DNA of 64,000 nucleotides from CALOFP01 sp942492635 (GTDB taxonomy: Bacteria; UBP6; UBA1177; CALOFP01). The position numbers and the translations under genes are program-made. The notes beneath the pieces were generated by a model. That model was not told the origin of the DNA. It saw only the letters and a list, made by a program, of their open reading frames with translations, and ran no database searches. The stretch lies in assembly GCA_942492635.1 (NCBI GenBank), contig CALOFP010000004.1, forward strand, positions 509,766 through 573,765. The letters run 5' to 3'. Shown one piece after another: positions 33,294 through 42,028 of this stretch; position 1 is the first letter of the stretch; the number at the start of each line of letters is the position of its first letter.

Positions 33294-33916
33294 TGCAAAT
33301 CTCCGGAATTGACGAATATCGCACCGCTTCTTTTCATATCTTCAAGGGCCTTAGCCACAGAGCCTTCCGGAACATCGACACCTTTTACAGCATCTTCGAT
33401 GAGATGGACTTTGAATTGAAGCCGAATCGCGTCCATTACGCTGTAGTATACACAGTAGTCTGTCGCCAAACCTGCGAAATAGAGTTCTTCGATTTCAAGA
33501 TCTCTCAGGTAGCCGGTAAGACCTGTTTTTGCGTAGTTGTTTTCAAAAAAGGCGGAGTAGCTGTCTGTTTCTCTGTCTCTGCCTTTGCGAAGAATAAGAT
33601 CTGTTTTCTCACTATTCAGATCAGGGTGAAACGCTGCTCCATTTGAGCCTTCTAAGGCGTGATCAGGCCATAAGACCTGAATCCTACCGTTTTTCGAGAT
33701 TTCTTCATATGGTGATTTCCCGGGATGGTTCGATGCGAATGAAATATGATCCTGCGGATGCCAGTCCTGGGTCGCCACAACTTTTGAAAATCGTTCGACA
33801 ATTCCATTAAGAATAGAAACGACAAGATCTCCATTAGGAACAGCCAAAGTTCCTCCCGGACAGAAATCGTTCTGAACGTCGATGATTATTAATGCGTTTT
33901 TCCCCTTTCTGATCAT
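33290..33916 (-). CDS. pncA: Nicotinamidase
   Basis: 208 residues of the isochorismatase-like fold. Catalytic Asp13 (LIIIDVQNDF), the lysine in LILRKGRD and the cysteine in LATDYCVYYS form the triad; QDWHPQDH supplies metal ligands. It converts nicotinamide to nicotinate, which pncB uses next. Four-base overlap with pncB. Confidence 0.95.
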   Translation of the reverse strand: MIRKGKNALIIIDVQNDFCPGGTLAVPNGDLVVSILNGIVERFSKVVATQDWHPQDHISFASNHPGKSPYEEISKNGRIQVLWPDHALEGSNGAAFHPDLNSEKTDLILRKGRDRETDSYSAFFENNYAKTGLTGYLRDLEIEELYFAGLATDYCVYYSVMDAIRLQFKVHLIEDAVKGVDVPEGSVAKALEDMKRSGAIFVNSGDLQ

Positions 33917-34065
33917 TGGTGTGCTCCATTTGTTGAGTGTATGGATTGATGATATCAGAAAGGGGAAAAATTGAGAATTTTTAGAAGAGCGCGGTCCGAA
34001 GATGACTTCGTTTATGAAAAGTCATGAGAGCTTACTTCTCGAACCGGGCTCTTAGAAGAAAGTGG

Positions 34066-35592
34066 TTATTTGATTTCTCCCACTGCGGCTTCGACAGCTT
34101 CGACAATTGCGTACTCCATCTCTTTTACCTTGTTGAATTCAGGATGAAGGAAGTAGTCGTTTTCCATGAAAGGAACTTTTTCTCTCACCATGTTGTAAAC
34201 AGGATCGACACCTTTTCCGCCCTTGAGGGGTTTTCTGAAATCGAGAGCCTGAACTGCCGTGAGGATCTCCATACAGATTACGTCGACACTGTTTTCTACA
34301 ACTTCGCGTGTCTTTCTTGCCGCGATTGTTCCCATGCTGACGTGATCCTCTTTTCCTGCACTTGTCGGAATTGAGTCGACAGTTGCGGGGAATGAAAGTG
34401 TCTTATTCTCGGAAACAAGGGCTGCTGCTGCAACGTGGGCAATCATGAAACCGGAGTTGACACCCTTGTTCTTTACCAGGAATGCGGGAGCGCCGCTGAA
34501 AACCGGGTTGATGAGCTGCTCGATTCTTCTTTCGGAAATAGAAGCGAGTTCGCTTACTGCCGCTGTGAGGTAGTCCATTGCTAGACCGACAGGTTCTCCG
34601 TGGAAGTTTCCTGCGGAAATTGTCTCCTTCTCATCCGGGAAGATAAGAGGGTTGTCTGTGGATGAGTTAATCTCTGTTGTGATTACGTTCTCAACGTGAC
34701 GGAGTGCGTCTCTTACAGCACCGTGAACCTGTGGCGCACAACGGAAAGAGTACGCATCCTGAACTTTTGTACAGTTTTTATGATTTTCCCTGATCTCCGA
34801 TCCCTCGATCAGCTTCATTACGTTGCGGGCAACCTCAAGCTGTCCCTGGTGTGCGCGAACAATGTGAACCTTGTCGTCGAAAGCGCGATCAGTACCCATA
34901 ACCGCATCAAGTGAAGATGTGAGGGCGATATCGGAAAGTTTAAGAAGGTTTTTGATACGATGTACTGCCAGAGCTCCGACAGCCGTCATTACCTGAGTTC
35001 CGTTGATGAGAGCAAGCCCTTCTTTCGCCTTGAGTCTGATCGGAGTAATTCCCTTCTTTTCCAAAACGGCAGCGGTTTCAACTTTGTTGCCCTCTTCATC
35101 GAAAACGTAGCCTTCACCGCAGAGAACAAGTGCCAGATGGCTTAGAGGCGCAAGATCTCCGCTTGCACCTACGGAACCCTTTTCGGGAATGTAGGGGAAG
35201 ATGTCCTTGTTTATAATTTCGATAAGCTTGTCAAAAGTTTCAAGTGATATGCCTGAGAATCCTTTTGCAAGAACGTTGGCACGAAGAAGCATGATTGCGC
35301 GGGCAGTTTTCTTATCGAAAGGTTTGCCCACACCGATAGCGTGGCTGCGGATAAGATTGATCTGAAGAGCCTCGAGATCCTCATTCGAAACCTTGACGTC
35401 GGAGAGAATACCGAAGCCGGTGTTTATGCCATAGACAGCTTTATCTTCTGTGAGAACTTCCTCAACAAAATCCCTGCACTTGGCGAGTTTTGCCCTGGTT
35501 TCTTCCGAGTATGAGACTTCCCTCTTTCCGGCAGCAACAGCAACAACATCCTCAATAGAAAGATTTACGCCATCAATTAAGACTTTTTCCAT
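34066..35592 (-). CDS. hutH: Histidine ammonia-lyase
   Basis: 508 residues. Ala143-Ser144-Gly145 (SVGASGDLAPLSH) form the MIO prosthetic group by autocatalysis. Tyr54 (YGINTGFG), the IEGSEIRENHKN segment and QDAYSFRCAPQVHGA are family blocks. It removes ammonia from histidine to give urocanate. No hutU, hutI or hutG lies beside it, so the rest of the pathway is elsewhere or absent. A gap of about 150 bp on each side suggests its own transcript; GGAGG precedes the ATG. Confidence 0.94.
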   Translation of the reverse strand: MEKVLIDGVNLSIEDVVAVAAGKREVSYSEETRAKLAKCRDFVEEVLTEDKAVYGINTGFGILSDVKVSNEDLEALQINLIRSHAIGVGKPFDKKTARAIMLLRANVLAKGFSGISLETFDKLIEIINKDIFPYIPEKGSVGASGDLAPLSHLALVLCGEGYVFDEEGNKVETAAVLEKKGITPIRLKAKEGLALINGTQVMTAVGALAVHRIKNLLKLSDIALTSSLDAVMGTDRAFDDKVHIVRAHQGQLEVARNVMKLIEGSEIRENHKNCTKVQDAYSFRCAPQVHGAVRDALRHVENVITTEINSSTDNPLIFPDEKETISAGNFHGEPVGLAMDYLTAAVSELASISERRIEQLINPVFSGAPAFLVKNKGVNSGFMIAHVAAAALVSENKTLSFPATVDSIPTSAGKEDHVSMGTIAARKTREVVENSVDVICMEILTAVQALDFRKPLKGGKGVDPVYNMVREKVPFMENDYFLHPEFNKVKEMEYAIVEAVEAAVGEIK

Positions 35593-35698
35593 GAATATCC
35601 TCCGCCATATGTTTAAAAAAGTAAAATTCCACTATGAGTTTATATCTGGGAAGTCTAAAATCAAGATTTATTAAGGAAGTCTAAAGAGAGGGAATTTT

Positions 35699-38401
35699 TT
35701 ATTTGTAGATCTTTGTGATTTTGACATCGTCAATGTAGACACCGGGTCCGTATCCGCTGCCATCCGATCCGAAATAAAAACCCAATTCAAGATTTTTTAA
35801 GGTATCGGATGAAATTGTGACAGAAAATTTCGAATAGACGTTTTTAGTTGATTGGCCCCTAATTCCTTTTGAAACCACTTTGTTCGGCAGGTTGAAATCA
35901 CCGACCACATCTTCAGAGCCCTCAACTGAATGGTCGAAATAATAGAAAGTGCTGTCACCCGGTTCCTTGTAGTAGAAAAATGCTCCGTCATACCACTTGC
36001 TACTGGAGTACTCTGTGTAGACGTATGCGTAAAATTCTACTAAAAGATCAAAATCCGGACCAATTTCAAATGATTCTTTGATGGTCGCCTGATAATTTTC
36101 GCCGTCGTTGTAGTAGTTGTCAAGATCCGTTGCGAGAACTTTGGTGCCACTGTGGGCGATATTCACATAGTTACTTAAAGTCGGTGCACCGATTTCCCAT
36201 TCTCCATTGCGTGTCCATTTGTCTGTGTTTTCAAAATCATCGAAAAAGACAACATAGGTAATTGTGAAGGCCTCGGATATCTCGCTTTTTATTTCGTTGC
36301 TTGAGACAGTTTCAACCGTAGGCTTGATTTTCAGAGTGTAATCTCCGGCGGGGAAATCCATGTCGGGAGTAAATTTTGCTGTCTTTTGATCGGTACAGAC
36401 AATATTACCGGCAACAACAGCGTCTGTGCTGTCCAGAATTGTCATGTTTCCGGGACCGTTGATGGCTTTTTCTGAACCGTTGCAGAGAATGTCTTTTTCA
36501 AATTCAATAATGACGTTCGCGGGAGAAGATGTAACTGTGTAGTTGAGAGAGCGGGTGTGGAAGGTCCATACAACAGGTGTAGGCATCATATTTCCAACAA
36601 GATCTTCAACGCCTTCTTTTATCCTAAGCTCGTAATCGGTATCGAAATCCATTCCGGGTATATCGTATGTGTAGGTTTTTCCGTTATCATTTGAAACAGG
36701 TTCAACTGTCACATCTGTTCCGTTGAGCGAGAGAGAAATTGTTTCTTTTTTCACTTTTTCGCTGAACTTCAATACGATATCCGAATCTGTATCGACAGTG
36801 TTGCCTCTGGGGGCTGATTCCTCAACAACGAGGTATGGTGAAATTCCATCTTTCTTTCTGTATATTTTCAGGTCGTCTATGTAAACTCCAGAGCTATTTC
36901 CAGAACTATCACTGAAAAATTTTATTTTGAGAGAAATGTTTTTGTCTCCATCGGCAACAATCGGTGAAAGGTCGGCTGTCAACTTCGTGTAGGTGTTACT
37001 CTCTGACTGCCCTCTCAGGCCGGTTTTTGTTATGTTTGTTCCGATCTTGAATGTGCCGAAAAACTTGCTGCTTTCAAATGTAAGTTCCTTTTCTCCCGAT
37101 CCGTCATTGTAATATATTATTGCTCCGTCGTAAGGTTGACCACTGCTTGATTTCTCTGTGTTTATGTAGAGGAATAGATCGAGGTAAGCTTCGCTTCCTC
37201 CTGGAATAGAAATCGTGTTTTCAAGAATTGCCGACTTTCCGTTTTCCAATCCGTTTGGATACACATCCCCAAGGATTGTTGCTAAAACAGCGGAACTTCC
37301 GTTGTTTCCATTTGTTATATTTGTATGATTTGGAGCTCCGATTTCCCAAGTTTCTTCAAGATTCCAAGCAGTTGTTCTTTCGTTTTCCTCAAAACTTTCA
37401 AGAAGTATTGTTTCTTCATCTGTTTTTATGTTCGCCCATGTTTTAGCTTCCTCAAGTGTGAGTCCGTTTTTACCTGTCGCATTATCTTTTAGTGTTGCAG
37501 AATAGGAGGTGTTCGGATTTAAATTACCTTTGAGATAATAGATTTTGCCGTTTTCTTCATCTTTAAGGTAAGTGAAGTCGACTTTAGTGGCATTTTCTAT
37601 GTTGTCCATGGAAAAAGCTGAAATGACGGAATTTTTTTCCATTGCTGTTGTGAACTCAATTCTTACAACAAGGCTGGTGGGCGTAATGCTGTCGACGGTT
37701 TTTCCTTCGAGATTACATGATACAACCGCAGGAACTGTCGTGTCTCCGGTGTCACCAGTATCTCCGGTGTCGCCGGTATCTCCGGTATCGCCTGTGTCAC
37801 CTGTATCGCCGGTATCTCCTGTGTCGCCTGTGTCACCTGTGTCGCCTGTGTCACCTGTATCGCCGGTATCTCCTGTGTCGCCTGTGTCACCTGTGTCACC
37901 TGTGTCACCTGTGTCGCCAGTGTCGCCAGTGTCGCCTGTGTCGCCAGTGTCACCTGTATCGCCAGTGTCGCCTGTGTCGCCTGTGTCGCCTGTGTCACCT
38001 GTATCGCCTGTGTCACCAGTGTCGCCAGTGTCGCCAGTGTCGCCAGTGTCGCCAGTGTCGCCAGTGTCGCCAGTGTCGCCAGTGTCGCCAGTGTCGCCAG
38101 TGTCGCCAGTGTCGCCAGTGTCGCCAGTGTCGCCAGTGTCGCCAGTGTCGCCAGTGTCGCCTGTGCCGGAATCAATGCAGAATCCATCTATGCATTCCCA
38201 ACCAACGGGGCACTCCAATGAGTCGGCGCATGTCTGGCGATCTTCACAAACGCCGTTGTTGCAGTAGTCGGATTGGCACTCGCTATTGTCGAAACATTCA
38301 GATCCTGCTTCTAGTTTGTCATCCTTTTCTCCTTCATCGGAAATACATGAGGTAACTAGAAAAGTTAAAAAAATGGAAAGTAAAAAAAAGACTTTTTTCA
38401 T
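35699..38401 (-). CDS. Surface lipoprotein with (Thr-Gly-Asp)47 stalk
   Basis: 900 residues. The lipobox LVTSC (Cys19) makes it a lipoprotein. Cys-rich EGF-like motifs follow (CFDNSECQSDYCNNGVC, then CADSLECPVGWECIDGFC). Next is a 141-residue run of 47 Thr-Gly-Asp units, then a Big_5 Ig-like domain and a jelly-roll domain opening with ESFEENERTTAWNLEETWE. Two more Ig-like domains follow, and a second copy of the jelly-roll (DDFENTDKWTRNGEWEIGAP) closes the chain. The acidic repeat probably acts as a calcium-binding or extended stalk that holds the binding domains off the cell. Ligand unknown. GGGAG precedes the ATG. Confidence 0.8.
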   Translation of the reverse strand: MKKVFFLLSIFLTFLVTSCISDEGEKDDKLEAGSECFDNSECQSDYCNNGVCEDRQTCADSLECPVGWECIDGFCIDSGTGDTGDTGDTGDTGDTGDTGDTGDTGDTGDTGDTGDTGDTGDTGDTGDTGDTGDTGDTGDTGDTGDTGDTGDTGDTGDTGDTGDTGDTGDTGDTGDTGDTGDTGDTGDTGDTGDTGDTGDTGDTGDTGDTGDTGDTGDTGDTTVPAVVSCNLEGKTVDSITPTSLVVRIEFTTAMEKNSVISAFSMDNIENATKVDFTYLKDEENGKIYYLKGNLNPNTSYSATLKDNATGKNGLTLEEAKTWANIKTDEETILLESFEENERTTAWNLEETWEIGAPNHTNITNGNNGSSAVLATILGDVYPNGLENGKSAILENTISIPGGSEAYLDLFLYINTEKSSSGQPYDGAIIYYNDGSGEKELTFESSKFFGTFKIGTNITKTGLRGQSESNTYTKLTADLSPIVADGDKNISLKIKFFSDSSGNSSGVYIDDLKIYRKKDGISPYLVVEESAPRGNTVDTDSDIVLKFSEKVKKETISLSLNGTDVTVEPVSNDNGKTYTYDIPGMDFDTDYELRIKEGVEDLVGNMMPTPVVWTFHTRSLNYTVTSSPANVIIEFEKDILCNGSEKAINGPGNMTILDSTDAVVAGNIVCTDQKTAKFTPDMDFPAGDYTLKIKPTVETVSSNEIKSEISEAFTITYVVFFDDFENTDKWTRNGEWEIGAPTLSNYVNIAHSGTKVLATDLDNYYNDGENYQATIKESFEIGPDFDLLVEFYAYVYTEYSSSKWYDGAFFYYKEPGDSTFYYFDHSVEGSEDVVGDFNLPNKVVSKGIRGQSTKNVYSKFSVTISSDTLKNLELGFYFGSDGSGYGPGVYIDDVKITKIYK
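37742..38164 (-). repeat. 47 tandem 9-bp units encoding Thr-Gly-Asp
   Basis: 423 bp of exact in-frame 9-bp units. Units 32-46 counted along the plus strand (38021-38155) are 15 identical copies. The other 32 vary only at silent third positions (for example GTC/ATC and GCC/TCC/ACC on the plus strand). Selection has kept the peptide while part of the array was recently expanded, probably by replication slippage. Confidence 0.97.
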
Positions 38402-38452
38402 GACATACTCCCAAAATTTGTTTTTTCTGAAAAAATGGCAACGAGAAATTTT

Positions 38453-38488
38453 ACACTAAATTAATTTTTATTTCAATTAATTTAGTGT
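38453..38488. repeat. 14-bp perfect AT-rich inverted repeat
   Basis: ACACTAAATTAATT (38453-38466) and AATTAATTTAGTGT (38475-38488) are perfect inverted arms around an 8-base loop. It lies between the PLD gene end and the lipoprotein start on the minus strand, about 52 bp before the latter's ATG. It could be an operator for the lipoprotein or the end of the upstream operon; no T-run follows. Confidence 0.7.
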
Positions 38489-38520
38489 TGTAAAGATTAT
38501 CTTTTAGTGATTAATGTGGT

Positions 38521-39573
38521 TTATAGGTTTTGCAAAAGATGATAATGATTCATTTTGTTTTCAACCAGGCTGGAAATACTTTTTTTGTCTAAAATAATCA
38601 ATAATTCGCGATTTTTGTAACAACCGGACTTTGTCCAATTGAGAGAGCCGAAGATCAGGCGCTCAGAATCGATTACAGCTGCTTTGTGGTGGAACAGTAG
38701 TTCTCGTTCATTCCAATCAAAGTTGTCGAAGGAAATAGATGCACCTAGACTCCTCAGGTATCGAACTGCACGCTGGTTGACGATTTTTTTGTCGCTGCCT
38801 TTCCAGTCATCAACTATTCCGCTCACAGTTACTCCTTTTCTTAGTGCGCCTTTTAAACCAACTGTCATCGGAGTAGCGTATGTGATTGTGTACATTGCAA
38901 GATTAATGCTTTTTTGTGCCGAAAGAAGAAGCTTTTTTATTTCTACACAACCTTTTCCCGGAAGAAAAAAGAGTTGACCATATTCGAAGGAACACCCTCC
39001 GGTACATGCTCTTTCGTCATTTTGATAAACTATATTTTCAAATTCTGACTGAAGATGTTTGATGAGTTGAGGGGTTTCATAAAAGAAAATTGCAAAGTTG
39101 AGGGATTGAGTGGATGTGAGATTTTTTGATGAGATGATAGCAATATTCGAATCGATTAACAGAAACTTTTCATGAAAAATTCCTTCGCCTGGTGAGTATT
39201 GGAAAATTTCAAATCGGGAAGAGGATGTACTCTTTAGTTTGCCTGCGAGAACTCGAACTTTCACTCCCCGTTCAGCTGCTTTTTCAAGGGCATTGCGAAC
39301 GAGACCTGATCCGAAAGTGTATGTTGCTGCATCAATGGATTTCGTTGAATTTTCAATCGCTTTTACGACAGCTCTGTCTATTTCTCCGTCAAAGAAGATT
39401 TTGCCGCCCGGGAAGATATCAGAGCTTCCCTGAATTATGTTGCTGTTTTCCCTGATAGAGTTTGAAGATTTTTGGAGTTCGACTGATTTGCGTGAAAAGT
39501 AAAACAGGGCAAGAGAGCAGAGAATCAGAAAAGAAAATTCAAAAAACTTTAATGAGATTCTCTTTTCACCCAT
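38521..39573 (-). CDS. Membrane-anchored phospholipase D-like protein
   Basis: 350 residues. One N-terminal membrane helix (about 10-26) is followed by two HKD half-sites: His134-x-Lys136-x4-Asp141 (FHEKFLLID) and, near 290, FHHKAAVIDSERLIFGSLNW. The paired motifs form one active site in phosphodiesterases such as nucleases, cardiolipin synthases and phospholipases. Short length and a second motif ending in GSLNWTKSG look more like the nuclease/Nuc group than cardiolipin synthase. It overlaps the chorismate mutase gene by 25 bp at the end of an aromatic amino-acid operon, a partner I cannot explain. Confidence 0.82.
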   Translation of the reverse strand: MGEKRISLKFFEFSFLILCSLALFYFSRKSVELQKSSNSIRENSNIIQGSSDIFPGGKIFFDGEIDRAVVKAIENSTKSIDAATYTFGSGLVRNALEKAAERGVKVRVLAGKLKSTSSSRFEIFQYSPGEGIFHEKFLLIDSNIAIISSKNLTSTQSLNFAIFFYETPQLIKHLQSEFENIVYQNDERACTGGCSFEYGQLFFLPGKGCVEIKKLLLSAQKSINLAMYTITYATPMTVGLKGALRKGVTVSGIVDDWKGSDKKIVNQRAVRYLRSLGASISFDNFDWNERELLFHHKAAVIDSERLIFGSLNWTKSGCYKNRELLIILDKKSISSLVENKMNHYHLLQNL

Positions 39574-39803
39574 GAGAAAATTTTCCTGAAAAGATCGGTG
39601 AGGAGAGGAGAGTTCTTTCCTGCCTGCTTTGAAATCTTATCGAGAATGGATTCTTCTCTTTCGAGGTCATCAACGTTAATTCCATTTTCCCTTTTTATCC
39701 GGACAATAGATTCGGCTACATGAATTCTCTTCAGGATAATTTTTACCAGCTCTGTGTCAATGGAATCCAGCTCTTTTCTTAACTCTTCAATTTTCTTCAT
39801 CAT
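39549..39803 (-). CDS. Chorismate mutase (AroQ-fold, stand-alone)
   Basis: 84 residues, all helical. MKKIEELRKELDSIDTELVKIILKR followed in a second helix by AESIVRIKRENG matches chorismate mutase type II, including the Arg and Lys that hold the substrate. The C-terminal helix (SPLLTDLFRKIFSWVKRES) is as in other single-domain forms. It rearranges chorismate to prephenate. It overlaps aroA by 17 bp upstream and the PLD gene by 25 bp. Confidence 0.85.
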   Translation of the reverse strand: MMKKIEELRKELDSIDTELVKIILKRIHVAESIVRIKRENGINVDDLEREESILDKISKQAGKNSPLLTDLFRKIFSWVKRESH

Positions 39804-41031
39804 AATTTTTCCTTAGAGTTTCATACAATTTTCGAAATTTTGGGAAAGATACAGAAACCGAGTCGTTCGGTTGGAAATTTTCTCCTGCGAAAAGGGCTAA
39901 CATAGCTGCAAGCATTTCCATCCGGTGATCGGAGCTGTGGGAAAGAGATATCTTTTTTTTAACCTGTGCCGGTTCGGCATGAAAACCTTCAGCTTTTTCC
40001 TGTGATTTACATATTGCGCGGAGAAGATTAACGGTAACGCTTATTCGGTCGCTTTCTTTACTTCTAAGCCAGCCTGCTTCCTCGACGGTGATGGAGTGGC
40101 CTGAAGCTACGGCAAGAAGGGCGAGAAATGGAACTTCGTCAACAGTTTTCGGCAGAATCGATTGGTTCAGGATAAAGTGCTTTGCCGGAATTTTGGATCT
40201 GCCTGACAGTTTAACCTCCCCGATGTCATCTTTTTTGCGAACAATAGATAGGTTGTAGCCCATTTCCTTTAAAAAATGGAACGGTTCTATTCTGGAATCG
40301 TCCAAGAGTACTCCTCTTATAAGAGCCGGCGTCCCCTTTAGGGCTGCAAGGGAAAGAGCAATGAATGCTGAAGAGGAGTCAGCTCCTGGAACAAATGAGA
40401 TGCCGTGAAGAGGTTTCATTATCGGTTGAACAACGATTTTGTTTGCTGATGTTTTGATTGATGCGCCCATCAGATTCAGAATTTTTTCAGTATAGGCTCG
40501 GGTTTCAATATCGAATTTGAGACGGCCTCCCATTTTCATCATTAAAATGAGATGAAAACTTTTCAGTTGGGCACTTTGTACGGGAAGAGAGGTTTTCACT
40601 ATGCAGTGGATGTGACCCGGAATTGGGTTCAGCTGGTAATGGCCGTCGATTTCGATAATTGAAATTCCATAAAGGGCTGCAGCGGTAATAAAGTGACTCT
40701 GATCTCTCGACATGAGAGATTCATCTCCGGTGAATTTGCACTTTTTTCCGAGAAATCCGAGTGTAGCCATCGCAAGACGCATGGTAGTTGCAGAATTTCC
40801 GCAATCAAGAACAGATGTCGGGCTGACAGTTTTACCGGTTATTGATATCTGATTTCGGGAACGGGTAATTGTTTTTCCGCAACTTTCGACTACTTTGAGT
40901 GCAGAAAGCGAATCTTCTCCAATGCCTTGAATGTTTTCAAGAATTGTCGTTTCGTCCGTGAGAAGTGAGAAAAGAACACCTCTGATAAAGGAACTTTTGT
41001 CCACTGGTAGAAATGATGAAATATCAGTCAT
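39787..41031 (-). CDS. aroA: EPSP synthase, class II-like
   Basis: 414 residues. It joins shikimate-3-phosphate and PEP. Motifs: DKSSFIRG (11-18), LDCGNSATTMRL (76-86), VQSAQLKSFHLI, GADSSSAFIA, RSKESDRI and DHRMEMLAAM. The GN[A/S]GT loop of glyphosate-sensitive enzymes here reads GNSATT, with Ala81 in place of the glycine, as in class II enzymes such as CP4. The SAQxKS block is also class II. It overlaps aroF by 8 bp and chorismate mutase by 17 bp. Confidence 0.92.
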   Translation of the reverse strand: MTDISSFLPVDKSSFIRGVLFSLLTDETTILENIQGIGEDSLSALKVVESCGKTITRSRNQISITGKTVSPTSVLDCGNSATTMRLAMATLGFLGKKCKFTGDESLMSRDQSHFITAAALYGISIIEIDGHYQLNPIPGHIHCIVKTSLPVQSAQLKSFHLILMMKMGGRLKFDIETRAYTEKILNLMGASIKTSANKIVVQPIMKPLHGISFVPGADSSSAFIALSLAALKGTPALIRGVLLDDSRIEPFHFLKEMGYNLSIVRKKDDIGEVKLSGRSKIPAKHFILNQSILPKTVDEVPFLALLAVASGHSITVEEAGWLRSKESDRISVTVNLLRAICKSQEKAEGFHAEPAQVKKKISLSHSSDHRMEMLAAMLALFAGENFQPNDSVSVSFPKFRKLYETLRKNYDEEN

Positions 41032-42028
41032 TGAGAAACTGTGTAAGCTCCGTCACTTTTTTGTAGATTGAGGTGAAACTTTCAAGGGTTAAGGACTGGA
41101 ATCCATCGGAGAGCGCATCGGAGGGGGAGAAGTGGGTTTCAATCATGATTCCGTCCGCCCCTAGAACGGGAGCTGCGGCAGCAACCTGTGGAATAAAGCG
41201 GGCAACACCGACTCCGTGTGAAGGATCGATTATGACAGGAAGGTGGGTCGCAGCTTTTAAGATGGGGATAGTGGCGATGTTTATGCTGTTTCTAGTGTTT
41301 GCGTCTATGGAAACAGAACCTCTTTCACAAAGAACAACATTTTCATTTCCTTCGGAAAGTATATATTCCGCACTTGAGAGAAATTCGTCGATGGTTGCAC
41401 TTGGTGAACGTTTCAGCATAATTGGTTTTTTCTGTTTTCCGATCTCCTTGAGCATCGAAAAGTTGGACATGTTGCGAGCTCCGATCTGTATCATGTCCAC
41501 ATATTCTGCAAAAATTGAGATGTCCCTGATGTCGGTAATTTCGGAAACCACCTTCATTCCGTATTTGTCGCCGATCCGTCTGAGAATTTTCAATCCATCT
41601 TCCCCTAGGCCCTGAAAACTATAGGGTGAAGTCCTCATTTTGAAAGTTCCGCCTCGAAGGATTTTTACACCGAGAGCTGAGAGATGAGAGGCGATTTTTT
41701 CAAGAGACTCCTCACTCTCGACGCTACACGGCCCGGCGATAAAGGAAAACGAATCCCCTATGGAAATGTTTTCTCCCAGTTCAACAACACTCTTTTTTCT
41801 GTAATCCTTCGTCACAAGGTAGTAGGGTTTGGAAATACGAAGAACTTTTTCTACTCCTTCAAGTGAACGGAATCTTCCTATGTCGCTGGTGGTGAAATCA
41901 CCGACAACGGGAAGAACGATGTTTTTCACCCCGTTGATTACTTTGAAATGAAATCCGCCGGCGGTTAGACGATCCTTGATCGATTCGAGGGCTTTTGGAG
42001 TGATATCCTTTTTTAAGACAATAATCAT
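41024..42028 (-). CDS. aroF: DAHP synthase, type I-beta
   Basis: 334 residues. The N-terminal ferredoxin-like domain (about 1-75, starting MIIVLKKDITPKALESIKD) is the regulatory part that binds aromatic amino acids in related enzymes. The TIM barrel follows with FIAGPCSVES, KILRGGTFKMRTSPYSFQGLG and IIDPSHGVG. It condenses PEP and erythrose-4-phosphate at the entry to the shikimate pathway. Overlaps rph by 4 bp and aroA by 8 bp, so flux entry, aroA and chorismate mutase are coupled in one operon. Confidence 0.95.
   Translation of the reverse strand: MIIVLKKDITPKALESIKDRLTAGGFHFKVINGVKNIVLPVVGDFTTSDIGRFRSLEGVEKVLRISKPYYLVTKDYRKKSVVELGENISIGDSFSFIAGPCSVESEESLEKIASHLSALGVKILRGGTFKMRTSPYSFQGLGEDGLKILRRIGDKYGMKVVSEITDIRDISIFAEYVDMIQIGARNMSNFSMLKEIGKQKKPIMLKRSPSATIDEFLSSAEYILSEGNENVVLCERGSVSIDANTRNSINIATIPILKAATHLPVIIDPSHGVGVARFIPQVAAAAPVLGADGIMIETHFSPSDALSDGFQSLTLESFTSIYKKVTELTQFLND

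Noticed and set aside
37742..38164. CRISPR or satellite array
   Set aside because: Units are 9 bp with no spacers, strictly in frame and with silent variation only; this is a coding repeat.
37572..38267. Plus-strand 231-residue ORF of Pro-Val-Ser repeats
   Set aside because: It is the antisense of the Thr-Gly-Asp array. Every strand and frame of the 9-bp repeat stays open; the sense lipoprotein has signal peptide, lipobox, ribosome site and domains.
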